Shown in pieces: positions 25,273 through 34,100 of a DNA stretch of 64,000 nt; positions within the stretch are counted from its first letter, which is position 1; each line of letters starts with the position of its first letter. The translations under genes were made by a program, and so were the position numbers. The notes beneath the pieces are model-generated. The model did not search any database. It had not been told where the DNA came from and saw only the letters and a program-made list of their open reading frames with translations. Source of the DNA: CAZUMW01 sp964621615. Its GTDB lineage: Bacteria; Desulfobacterota; WTBG01; CAIYCZ01; CAIRTM01. Location of the stretch: positions 1 through 64,000 of the forward strand of contig CAZUMW010000013.1 in the NCBI GenBank assembly GCA_964621615.1, written 5' to 3'.

Positions 25273-28200
25273 TCAAACAATAATAGGATCTAAAGCAATC
25301 CCGCCTTTTGCAGTATATGCGACAGCAAATTTCAAGGAGGATTGCAACCTTACATATTCACCTTTTATCTTTGGTGCAGGGTGAAAAAATTTGCCATATT
25401 CTTTTGATTGGATAAGCAAATATGATGATTTTTGAACTATGACTGTTCCTGTAGATATGATTTCATGGGTAGGGTCACGTAAATCATGTGGACGATAAAA
25501 TATTTTTCGAGCTTCTTCTTCTGGAAACCTTTGTTTCTTGGCCCTATCAAATACACTCTCAGCTTTACTAGCATTTCCTGACAAGGAATACATTCCGCCT
25601 AAAGTGGCAACGAAAATTGGATCAGTCCATGCTGTTGTATCCGCTTGATTCAAAATTGCGATAGCTTCATCATAGTTTTTATTTAAAATTGAAGCAGCTT
25701 TTGCATATAAGATAAAGCTACGAATTTCCTCGAAGCGATTTTCAATAGTTGGTCTTAAAAGCCTTATAACTTCCTCATGCTTATTATTTCTGTAAACATT
25801 TCGCGCCAATAAGTATCTGCAAATGGCGCTAGCTGGATTTTCATCTAAAGCTTTATTTAATAATTCTATGCTCTTGGGTTGGTCTCCCAATATTTTTTCG
25901 AGATTGGATGAAACCAATAACAGACTTTCTCTTTGGTTCACATGCCTCAATCCTTCACTTATTACTTCTTCGCATCGACTTATATATTTTGCATATGTAT
26001 CTGGATCATCCCACGCTTTAGCCCAATCTAAATATAATTGAGATAGCGATTGATAGCCATAATCGTCGCTCTTGTTCATTTCTATGCAAGTATTAAAGGA
26101 ATCAATTGACCGCGTTAAATATTTTTCACCTATTTCCTTTGATTCTGAAGTTAACGCCATTTTCGCAAGTATTTGACCTTGAGTGTGATAAAGAATTCTT
26201 GCATTTTTATCTAATTTCAAACCAGCCTCAATTTGCCCCAAGGCAAGATTATATTTTTTATCACGAAGGAGCATTCTTGCGTAATGTTGACGGATATAAG
26301 GATTGTTGACATCCTTCTTACACGCTGATTCAAAAAAACCGCTCCTTGATTCAAAAGATCTTATCGAATCTACCACTTCATCATCTTTCGTTATTTCATC
26401 GAAAACCCTTTTATCTTGATCATATGCTAAATTCAAATTCCTCATTAAGTCCAGCAAAAGGCCTTCTCTTTTTGGGCCAACAAAGCATTTATGCCATACT
26501 ACCTTTGCAATAGTTCTGTGTCTGGTTGTTAGGCATGGGATTTCCTCTTTAACAGGATCTTCAACTATTCGGATAATACCTTCCGCATATTGCGATATTA
26601 ATGAGGGGACTTCTGCAATATTATATTGGATGATGTCGCCTAAAAGTGCCATCCTCGATAAGATTCCGTATTGGTGCATGCCAGCTACAATACCATATAG
26701 TGTTTTAGCTGTATCATTACAAACTCCAGCAAACTCATTTTCAATAATTGCATCGAATGCATTATTTTCAATAGTTTCCCTCATTATTACTAACAGTTCT
26801 TGTTGATGCTTTTTAACCAATATGTTGCGTCTTAAGTCATCATCCAAATTTTTTAATTCGCCCAATAAATTGTTATTTTTCAGGACCTCTATAAGACGGT
26901 CAATTTCTGCTTCAGAAAGTGATGTTAAAAGATGTTCTTCACATTTTAATTTAGGGCGTTCTTGTCTCCATTCATTTAATCTGGAGCCTAAAAGAAAAAA
27001 ACAATCTCTTTTATCTTGTCTGCATTTCTGAATTACATCATTTAATGCAGTATGTGAATTGCTCGATTGGTCAACAATAAAGAGAATTTTTCCGTTAAAA
27101 TTATTGAGCGCAAATTCAATATCTCCTTCTAATATTCTTCCTCCATCTTTTAAAAATAGCACGTGTAATAGCTTTGTACGTACTGATTTCCAAGCAAGAG
27201 ACATTAAAACAGTGGTTATTCCATATCCAGCAGAACCAAGAAGTATATCTGAAACACATCTATGCTTAGGGTCAGTTGCAAAATCAAGTATGTTGTCAAA
27301 TATTTCCTCTTCGATATCTCTTTCAAAATAGACGGATGCATCGATCAATGACCAATTAGGTTTTGTGCCTTTATAATACTCTTGGGTGTTTGGCGGGCTT
27401 TGTATATCCGCAGATCCCACATATTCCCAGCTTGAGAGCAGGCGCTTACACATTGCAGGGGCATTTTTAAAAGCATCCCTCATTGCGATCGGATACTGTT
27501 CCGCTGTCTCTCTTATATGGGATACTGTCCCTTGCACTTTCACATATTCAGTATATTCTTTAAAAAGTGTATTAAGGTTGCATTCAATTGTCTCAACCCC
27601 CTTGTTTAATAGTATTTCTGCCTGATTTGGATCTGGTTTAGGATCAATTCTGAATGATCGTGGAAGTTTTGATTCAGGAAATTCTGAAAGCATTTCAGAA
27701 TAAATCATATTCCAGTTAGGATCTTTATGGGAGTAACCTATATACAAAAATGTGCATTTGGCGTGATGTATTTTTAATTGTTCAAACATCATTCTTCGCT
27801 TTTCTCTAAAAAGGCTATAATCACTTTGGGTTATGACGATAGGTAAGCTGGGCTGAGTCAGACATCCATGAATAAAGTAGGCGGGTACATCAGTATAGAT
27901 ACTAAAGTCTTTAAAATCAGATGTTACGTAAATGGGGACTAAATTTTGCGCGGCTCTACTTGATTTATGATAGGCGGTTAGCAAACCATCATCAAAATTG
28001 GTTGTATAGATTGATTTCCACTTAATTGTTGGCAAGAATAAATAATTTTCATCGGGTAGAAAATCAAGTAATTGTTTTCTTAAAAAATCTAATAAATCCC
28101 CTCGACTCTTCCTTCGGATTACCGCTAATTCGGAAGCTATTGATAGATCTGTGATAGGTTCATCAATATTAAATTCTTCGCATATTTTTCGTGTAAGACC

Positions 28201-28332
28201 GGCTCCATCAGGACAAATTTCACCATTTTCCCTTTTTAAATGATATCCCATTCCCGCACCCAAAAACAGTACGCAATTATTGGAGCGAATCGATTGAAGT
28301 AGGCTTTCAGGGGGTGTAGATTTTAAATGCAT
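25273..28332 (-). CDS. SIR2-STAND-TPR protein, candidate anti-phage effector (Avs-like)
   Basis: 1019 residues. N-terminal SIR2-like NADase domain (1-~260): CVLFLGAGM, SIYTTNFDDGLL (conserved Asn), AYFIHGCL (His-Gly), TFLYIGYSHKDPNW. Middle P-loop NTPase region (~310-640): Walker A-like LLGSAGYGITTVLM, where the usual Lys is Ile, and Walker B-like GKILFIVDQSS. C-terminal third: tetratricopeptide-like helical pairs (YARMLLRDKKYNLALGQIEAGL; AIAILNQADTTAWT). SIR2-STAND proteins of the Avs type sense phage proteins and deplete NAD+; TPRs would be the sensor. The gene is markedly more AT-rich than its neighbours, pointing to transfer. Alone, without an obvious partner. Confidence 0.82.
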   Translation of the reverse strand: MHLKSTPPESLLQSIRSNNCVLFLGAGMGYHLKRENGEICPDGAGLTRKICEEFNIDEPITDLSIASELAVIRRKSRGDLLDFLRKQLLDFLPDENYLFLPTIKWKSIYTTNFDDGLLTAYHKSSRAAQNLVPIYVTSDFKDFSIYTDVPAYFIHGCLTQPSLPIVITQSDYSLFREKRRMMFEQLKIHHAKCTFLYIGYSHKDPNWNMIYSEMLSEFPESKLPRSFRIDPKPDPNQAEILLNKGVETIECNLNTLFKEYTEYVKVQGTVSHIRETAEQYPIAMRDAFKNAPAMCKRLLSSWEYVGSADIQSPPNTQEYYKGTKPNWSLIDASVYFERDIEEEIFDNILDFATDPKHRCVSDILLGSAGYGITTVLMSLAWKSVRTKLLHVLFLKDGGRILEGDIEFALNNFNGKILFIVDQSSNSHTALNDVIQKCRQDKRDCFFLLGSRLNEWRQERPKLKCEEHLLTSLSEAEIDRLIEVLKNNNLLGELKNLDDDLRRNILVKKHQQELLVIMRETIENNAFDAIIENEFAGVCNDTAKTLYGIVAGMHQYGILSRMALLGDIIQYNIAEVPSLISQYAEGIIRIVEDPVKEEIPCLTTRHRTIAKVVWHKCFVGPKREGLLLDLMRNLNLAYDQDKRVFDEITKDDEVVDSIRSFESRSGFFESACKKDVNNPYIRQHYARMLLRDKKYNLALGQIEAGLKLDKNARILYHTQGQILAKMALTSESKEIGEKYLTRSIDSFNTCIEMNKSDDYGYQSLSQLYLDWAKAWDDPDTYAKYISRCEEVISEGLRHVNQRESLLLVSSNLEKILGDQPKSIELLNKALDENPASAICRYLLARNVYRNNKHEEVIRLLRPTIENRFEEIRSFILYAKAASILNKNYDEAIAILNQADTTAWTDPIFVATLGGMYSLSGNASKAESVFDRAKKQRFPEEEARKIFYRPHDLRDPTHEIISTGTVIVQKSSYLLIQSKEYGKFFHPAPKIKGEYVRLQSSLKFAVAYTAKGGIALDPIIV

Positions 28333-28526
28333 GATGTTAGACTCCTCTCCGTGCTATTATCGGGGGATTGTATTGTACACAGAGATCAATTAGTGACATA
28401 TTTTTCCTCTTTCAGCTGCCGAAGGCGCGGTCACCGGCTGCGGTTTTTTTTAATTCGTGGGGCATCATACCAATTTTATAGATTGAAGGAAAAATTAGTA
28501 CGGTGTCTCCAGATTTCTTTCGCAAT

Positions 28527-29531
28527 TCAACCAAAATCAAGTATCGCTTCTTTCAGGGCAGGTGAAATTTCCGCGTAGGCTGTATCTTCATACAATTCCA
28601 GCACGCGACGCTGGTATTGCTTAATTGCTTCCTGAAAAAGATACCAGTATGAACTTTTATAGTTTTGTGGATCGCGCCAATAATAATCCCCAAATTCCAG
28701 ATCCTGTCTTATAGCCTGATCAAACCAGTCCGTTAGTTCAAATTCGGGAATTTCGGCCCCATTATATTGGGGATAGGTTGCCAACAATTTATATCTTTCC
28801 TCTCGGTAAGCTTTCCCTTTGTTCCGTGAGTCTTGATATGCTTTGCCGATGGCGATATCAAGATCCCGACAAAGCAAATTCCTTTCAGCGTCTATATCCG
28901 TATGACGCTTTTGGGAAGCGAGCTTTTCAAAAAGTCTTCCAGCAGCTTCCAAAAAACGAGTTTTGTTGTTTATTAGCTGATTGTCAGTGATTAAGCGGGT
29001 GTCCGACCAGATATGCGCAGGCCAGTCTGGAGCATGCTTCGCATCTGCATGACCGATATTGGGAATCACCCATTCGAGCATACCATCGAATTTATTAAAC
29101 CGGTCGTTGTAGCCGATAAAATTCTGGTGCGCCCATGTATCCGAATAAGCATGACAAGCAATACCGACTTGAAAGAAATCATCAGAGGCCAGCGCATCAT
29201 CAATGCATCTATTGGCGAGTTCACTATCCGGAGTGGTATTGAGCCTATGAGTATTCCCATCTGCGCGCTGAACCCCAGCAAAGTCTTGATCCCCTGGTAT
29301 AAAATGAAAGACCGGGTAGATTCGCATGCGGCTGTATCGCGGCCTCAAAAGATCACTTGTCTGGCTGACATAATTTGAGTAAACGGGCTGATTATCAGCG
29401 AATATTTGATATATGCGGGTGTTTTCATCAGTTGCCTGGCAGACCTTGGCGATGAGCCCCGCTTCATCTGGATTAAACCCGGATCTGCTCGCAATTAGAT
29501 AAGTCATGTAATAATGGAATTCTTTGTCCAT
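28527..29531 (-). CDS. DUF6765 family protein
   Basis: 334 residues beginning MDKEFHYYMTYLIASRSGFN, the characteristic opening of DUF6765 proteins, with further His/Asp-rich segments: GIACHAYSDTWAHQNFIGYN, IPNIGHADAKHAPDWPAHIW. The His pattern suggests a zinc-dependent, phospholipase C-like helical fold (inference). No signal peptide. A GGAGG Shine-Dalgarno stands before the ATG. It is 195 bp upstream of the SIR2-STAND gene on the same strand; co-transcription is possible, but an AT-rich gap with a GC hairpin near 28420-28445 separates them. Confidence 0.8.
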   Translation of the reverse strand: MDKEFHYYMTYLIASRSGFNPDEAGLIAKVCQATDENTRIYQIFADNQPVYSNYVSQTSDLLRPRYSRMRIYPVFHFIPGDQDFAGVQRADGNTHRLNTTPDSELANRCIDDALASDDFFQVGIACHAYSDTWAHQNFIGYNDRFNKFDGMLEWVIPNIGHADAKHAPDWPAHIWSDTRLITDNQLINNKTRFLEAAGRLFEKLASQKRHTDIDAERNLLCRDLDIAIGKAYQDSRNKGKAYREERYKLLATYPQYNGAEIPEFELTDWFDQAIRQDLEFGDYYWRDPQNYKSSYWYLFQEAIKQYQRRVLELYEDTAYAEISPALKEAILDFG

Positions 29532-29789
29532 AATTAAAGGAGGTTCCTTTTAAAAATTTTGGGGGTCAGATCTGCTCTTGACTCTTACAGTGTTTTTGAA
29601 ATTATATATTTTATTACTATGGCCCCCTATTATAAAATCTCTGCCTGGAATCAGAATATCTCGCCTTTATGTTGAACGTGGTAACTTCGAGTAAAATTAG
29701 CTTTTTGTATAAATTGTTTGCAGAATATCAAAAAAAGGGATTCTTTACAAGGCAGGAAATGTCCACAACGACTTTCAGGTTAATGCGGC
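29532..29789. other. Gap with one small uncharacterised frame
   Basis: Most of the 343-bp gap before higA is AT-rich and non-coding. A 47-codon plus-strand frame at 29669-29812 (MLNVVTSSKISFLYKLFAEY ... ending LYDACGG) has a reasonable composition, but I cannot assign it; it ends inside the direct repeat at 29790 and may be the tail of a lost gene. Confidence 0.3.
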
Positions 29790-29866
29790 TTTATGATGCC
29801 TGCGGCGGTTAAAGATAAAACGTCATTTACCTTTCGTGGAAATATTTAGATGTGCCCCTGTTTGCT
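29790..29866. repeat. 76-bp direct repeat flanking higBA, copy A
   Basis: Runs TTTATGATGCCTGCGGCGGT ... ATATTTAGATGTGCCCCTG to TTTGCT. Copy B at 30625-30700 has the same sequence except for two missing bases. The two copies bracket higB and higA exactly. Confidence 0.85.
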
Positions 29867-29874
29867 GTCTCAAA

Positions 29875-30183
29875 TTAAACAGTTTGTAATTTGAGCGCAT
29901 GAACTTCTTTATCAAGTCGATTATCCAGATGATCTTCTGCTACTTCAAGATCATAACGGGTTTGAAGGTTAAGCCAAAACTGGGGTGACATGCTAAAAAA
30001 ACGCCCCAACCGCAAAGCCGTATCAGCAGTAATCGATCTTTTCCCGTGAACAATTTCGTTAATACGCCTTGGAGGAACACTAATATCCCTGGCCAGCCGG
30101 TACTGGCTGATTCCCATCGGATGCAGGAATTCATCCATGAGAATTTCGCCTGGATGTACAGGCGGTAGCCTTTTTTGTTTCAT
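29875..30183 (-). CDS. higA: HigA-type antitoxin (XRE helix-turn-helix)
   Basis: 102 residues: LPPVHPGEILMDEFLHPMGI, then helix-turn-helix QYRLARDISVPPRRINEIVHGKRSI and ADTALRLGRFFSMSPQFWLNLQ, the standard HigA/VapA pattern. It binds and neutralises HigB and represses the operon. The ATG at 30183 is 8 bp after the toxin stop (toxin-antitoxin order, typical of hig modules). Shine-Dalgarno AGGAGG precedes it. Confidence 0.92.
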   Translation of the reverse strand: MKQKRLPPVHPGEILMDEFLHPMGISQYRLARDISVPPRRINEIVHGKRSITADTALRLGRFFSMSPQFWLNLQTRYDLEVAEDHLDNRLDKEVHALKLQTV

Positions 30184-30191
30184 AAGACCTC

Positions 30192-30473
30192 CTAATGATA
30201 ATCCGTAATTTCAACATCGTATGAGTTTCCATTCTTCCATTTAAAACATATTCGCCATTGGTCATTAATGCGTATGCTGTGCTGACCTTTACGATCACCT
30301 TTTAATGCTTCCAGCCTATTCCCGGGAGGCACTTTCAAATCCTCAATTTCTGTTACAGAATCAAGTATTATGAGCTTTTTACGTGCATTATTCTGAATTT
30401 TTTTAGGCAATTTACCTGAAAAATAGCGGTTAAATATTTTTTCAGTCTCTTTGTCTCGAAAAGATTTTATCAT
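30192..30473 (-). CDS. higB: HigB-type toxin (RelE superfamily)
   Basis: 93 residues: MIKSFRDKETEKIFNRYFSG, LPPG-like VPPGNRLEALKGDRKGQHSI, RINDQWRICFKWKNGNSYDV. This matches plasmid-maintenance HigB of the RelE fold, a ribosome-dependent mRNA endonuclease; the basic and aromatic residues RICFKW are present. I start at 30473 (MIKS); an extra upstream stretch in the same frame overlaps the operator. Followed by higA. Confidence 0.9.
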   Translation of the reverse strand: MIKSFRDKETEKIFNRYFSGKLPKKIQNNARKKLIILDSVTEIEDLKVPPGNRLEALKGDRKGQHSIRINDQWRICFKWKNGNSYDVEITDYH

Positions 30474-30482
30474 ATTGGATAT

Positions 30483-30501
30483 AATAACGCATACCGTTAT
30501 T
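30483..30501. promoter_or_regulatory. Inverted repeat operator candidate of higBA
   Basis: AATAACG (30483-30489) and CGTTATT (30495-30501) around the 5-bp centre CATAC, ending 10 bp before the higB start on the minus strand. HigA binds such palindromes at the promoter, so autorepression is likely. Confidence 0.55.
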
Positions 30502-30624
30502 AACGTCAAGCGTTAGGCAGTACTTTATATTCATGGTTGGTTTTTGATTCCTGCCCCCCACCGGCAACCCTCCGGTTTCGCCGGTGCCACCCTCTGCTAA
30601 CTGCTGTCTTTCAGGATTGATCGG

Positions 30625-30700
30625 TTTATGATGCCTGCGGCGGTTAAAGATAAACGTCATTTACCTTTCGTGAAAATATTTAGATGTGCCCCTGTTTGCT
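30625..30700. repeat. 76-bp direct repeat flanking higBA, copy B
   Basis: Direct copy of 29790-29866. Its right end (TGCCCCTGTTTGCT) touches the truncated end of the RHH antitoxin fragment at 30708. Between higB and this copy, a GC-rich hairpin (CACCGGCAACCCTCCGGTTT CGCCGGTG region, 30559-30588) is seen and nothing else. Confidence 0.85.
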
Positions 30701-30707
30701 CAAACAG

Positions 30708-30812
30708 TTAGGTTTCTATAAAATTTGTTAATGATCTATTGTCGCTTTCGGCTAGCGACCTGAACAATTTATAAACATTATCATTCAGTCTGAGAGTTAC
30801 AGTTTTTGACAT
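30708..30812 (-). pseudogene. Truncated ribbon-helix-helix (RelB/CopG-like) antitoxin
   Basis: A 34-codon frame with an excellent Shine-Dalgarno (GGAGGCACAA then ATG at 30812) encodes MSKTVTLRLNDNVYKLFRSL, then AESDNRSLTNFIET and a stop. This is the N-terminal DNA-binding part of an RHH antitoxin; normal proteins continue for another 40-50 residues to bind the toxin. The frame is cut exactly where the 76-bp repeat begins, so the repeat-higBA segment probably interrupted it. Confidence 0.7.
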
Positions 30813-30856
30813 TTGTGCCTCCAAAAATAACATTCTTATGTATACATATAGAATAC

Positions 30857-31027
30857 CAGTAGTGTCCCAACGTTTGAGAAATTATTGGGTTTTGGTCTGT
30901 AACTTATTGTTTTTTCATCTTGGCAGGCAGTTTCAAAATTCAAGTCGGTACAGGTCCCAAAATGGCTTAAAGCCCTATGAATAAAGGGGTTTGGTCATTT
31001 TACATGCAAAACGTTGGGACACTACTG
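30857..31027. mobile_element. 171-bp MITE with 19-bp terminal inverted repeats
   Basis: Left end CAGTAGTGTCCCAACGTTT (30857-30875) and right end AAACGTTGGGACACTACTG (31009-31027) are perfect reverse complements. The 9-bp sequence ATAGAATAC lies directly outside both ends (30848-30856 and 31028-31036), a clear target-site duplication. The 133-bp interior has no coding frame. It is a non-autonomous miniature element mobilised by a transposase elsewhere; 9-bp duplications are made by, for example, IS4-type elements. It sits upstream of the truncated RHH antitoxin and downstream of the RHS gene. Confidence 0.92.
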
Positions 31028-31130
31028 ATAGAATACAATAGAATACGTTTGTGTCGAGGTCTTATTTTTTATGGATAACGTACGGGTTTGGCTTTGATCC
31101 ACCCTCCGCCGGAAGCTTCCGTTTTCTTCA

Positions 31131-34100
31131 CTACAAACCAAAGAACAATCCCAGCCCTTGGCGAAGCCCGCAGATGGGATGAATGCGCGCATCCCGCTGC
31201 TCATACATACCGCCGAGGGTCAGAAAATCATCAAGATATTGGCTTGCCGGATTCCACCACTGATCTTCATACCAGTCGATGCCCGCCTGTGCGGGGTTGT
31301 CCGAGCCGAATACATCAATCACCGTACTCCAGGTACGATACTGCGACCACACTCTGGAACCGATTGCCCCCACATCGGGCATGATCAGGTCAACCACCGG
31401 GGGCACGACGCCCGAGGTCCTGTTGGGAAGATCTCCAATTCCCGTGGCGACCGCATGTTCTAAGGCGGGCTTTGCCGCTCTGTCCCAGAAAGCATCCCCC
31501 GCCAGCTCATACCCTCCTGTAGAACCTGACGAGCTGGATGAGTCGGGATCGAGCCCGAAAGGATCGCGCCGGTTTACCGGATTGTTCTCGGCATAGATGT
31601 AGGGGGCGATGGCGCACTGAAGCGGCAGCGGATCGCGCTGCAGGAACCTTCCCGCTGCAGGGTCATAAAAGCGCCTGCGCATATAGTAAAGGCCGGTTGC
31701 GCTGTCGTAATCGGCACCGGAAAACAGCCGCGTGGTTGCCGGCGCTTCCTGTCCGCTCAGCAGCTCGCCGAACGCGCTGTAGGTGTACTGCTCCACAGGG
31801 TCGCCATACTCGTCGGTCAGCACAAGTACGGAGCCCACCGGGTCGGTAAACGTGTAATAATTGCTGTAGCCTGAAAACCCTCCCTGTTTAATACCGGTCA
31901 GGGCGTCAACCGCAGGACCTGCAACATAGCTGCGCACAAGGGATCCGCTTCCGCTGAACTCGCCCAGCACATTGTGCCGGTCGTACACATAATTGGTCGT
32001 CACGCTGCCGTCTATCCTGCGGCAGCGGCGCCCGAGCGCATCGTAGGCATAGGAAACCGAAGACCCGTCAGGAAGAGTAACCCCGGTAAGCCGGCTCTCC
32101 GCATCATAGGTATAGGCGGTCGTTTCCCCAGAGGTGCGATCGGTTTTTGAGGTCACATTGCCCGCAGCATTATAGGTATAGGTAAAAGAGGGGTCGCCGG
32201 TGAGCCGGTCCGCTTTGTCGTATGTGTACAGAGATTCCTGTCCAGACGTGAACCTGTTTCCCGCAGCATCGTAGGTATAGCTTTCTGCAGCAGCACCGTC
32301 GCCCGGATGCGTCGCACTTATGAGGCGTCCGGCCTGGTCATAGCCGAATGAATGCGTTCCCTGATTATCGGTGAGTCCCGTGCAGTAGCCCCCGGGGCTG
32401 TACTGCCAGCCAAGCGAGCCGGACCCGCCGCCGCTGTATGCCGCATAATCGGTGCCGGTCATCCGGCCGGCGTCATCATAGGCAAAGGAGGCGCTGGTTC
32501 CCGTATAGGATTCATACCACCCGGAAAGCCGTCCCGAATCGCCATATGTCAGATCGAGCCAGAAAAAGCCGCCCCCGTTTCTGTCGGTAGGAAGCCATCC
32601 GTTCCGTCCCCACTCGTAGCCGAAATCCATCCAGTTTTCGCCGCTGCTCAGCCGCAGCCGTGTCTCCGCGTAATTCCCCTGGCGGTATTCATAGGAAACC
32701 GCTGCCGAAAAACCGGCGTCGGGAAAGGTGCTGGTTGCTGTGCTCAGCATGTCATAGCGGTTGTAGGTGTAATCGAGGCGGCACACGGATGTGGCAAGGC
32801 TCGTCGGCAGGCCGGTTTCATTGTCATATGCATAGGTGACCGTCTCTCCGCTTGAAAGCGCTTTTCCTGTAAGCTGCCCGGCACGGTTATAGGAAAAGGA
32901 TACCGTGTCCCCGGTGGGCCGGGCAATGGAGGTGATCCGGCCGCCGCTGTCGTATGTATATTGTGTTTTGTTGCCGAGCGCATCGGTAATGCCGGTCAGG
33001 CGGTACAGCTCATCGTAGCTGTATGAGGTGGTGTTGCCGCGGCCGTCCGTTACCGCGGTCACCACTGCCGCCGGTCCTTTGAAATCAAGATCAATGCTTC
33101 CCCGGGCCGGGCTCCAGGTAAAATAAATGCTGTCGCCCGCACCGTTGGTGAATGTGGAAAGCATGTTCATTACGGTATACTGAGCCGTCCACCCGCGTCC
33201 GTCCGGGTCGGTCACACCGGCAAGGTTGCCGTAGTCGTCATAGGTGAATGTCCAGGTGCCGCCTGCGGGGCCGGTAATCGCCGACAGGTTGCCGTCGTCG
33301 TTAAAGGTGTAGGTTTCGGTGAAACCATCCACGTTCAGGCTGGTCCGCCGGCCTGCGGCGTTATAGGTACAGGTGTAGCTGCGCCCGTCGGCAGTCCGGG
33401 CGGTAAGCATGTTTCCGCTGTCATCATAGCTGCACGTCCACGTGCCGGCGATGTCATCCTCAAGCTTCTCCAGCGCACTCAGCTCCTGATTCCAGGTCAT
33501 GGCAACCGAGGAGGGATATGTGGAGGATCCGGACCAGGATATTTCAGCCAGGTTGTCATTGTCATCATAGGTGTAATAGGTCGCCTTTCCGCTGGGCATA
33601 ATCAGACCGGTAATGCGGTCCTCGGTGTCGCGCTGCATGGTAACGGTTCTTCCCAGGGGGTCGGTAATGGCGGTCCGGGTGCCGAATGAATTGACCCCGA
33701 ACAGCCAGGTGCTGCCGGACGGATCGGTATAGGCCGGCTGGCCGTAATAATCGGCGGTGTGCCCGGTGTGCGACCCGTCAGCCCGGTCGACGCGCAGGAC
33801 CGCATCGCGGCTGCTGTACGTGTAGGCGGTCACGCCGCCGCCGGCGTCGGTCTGACTGATCATCCGGTGCGAATCGTCATAGGTGAAATAGCGCGCAGAA
33901 TCGTCGGGGTTGACGATAGCCACAAGATCCCCTGCGCGATCAATGGTAAACGTGGTGACGCGCCCGGCCGGATCGGTAATCGAGGTCAGGGTGCCGGCCG
34001 CATTGACCGTAAGAGACGTCACCTTGCCGGCGGGATCGGTGATCGAGCGCAGCCGCCCGCTGCCGTCATAGGTATATGCGGTCGTGTTTCCGTTTCTGTC

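Noticed and set aside
31131..31540. RHS tip as a proven toxin
   Set aside because: No immunity gene follows and no toxin motif was recognised; function left open.
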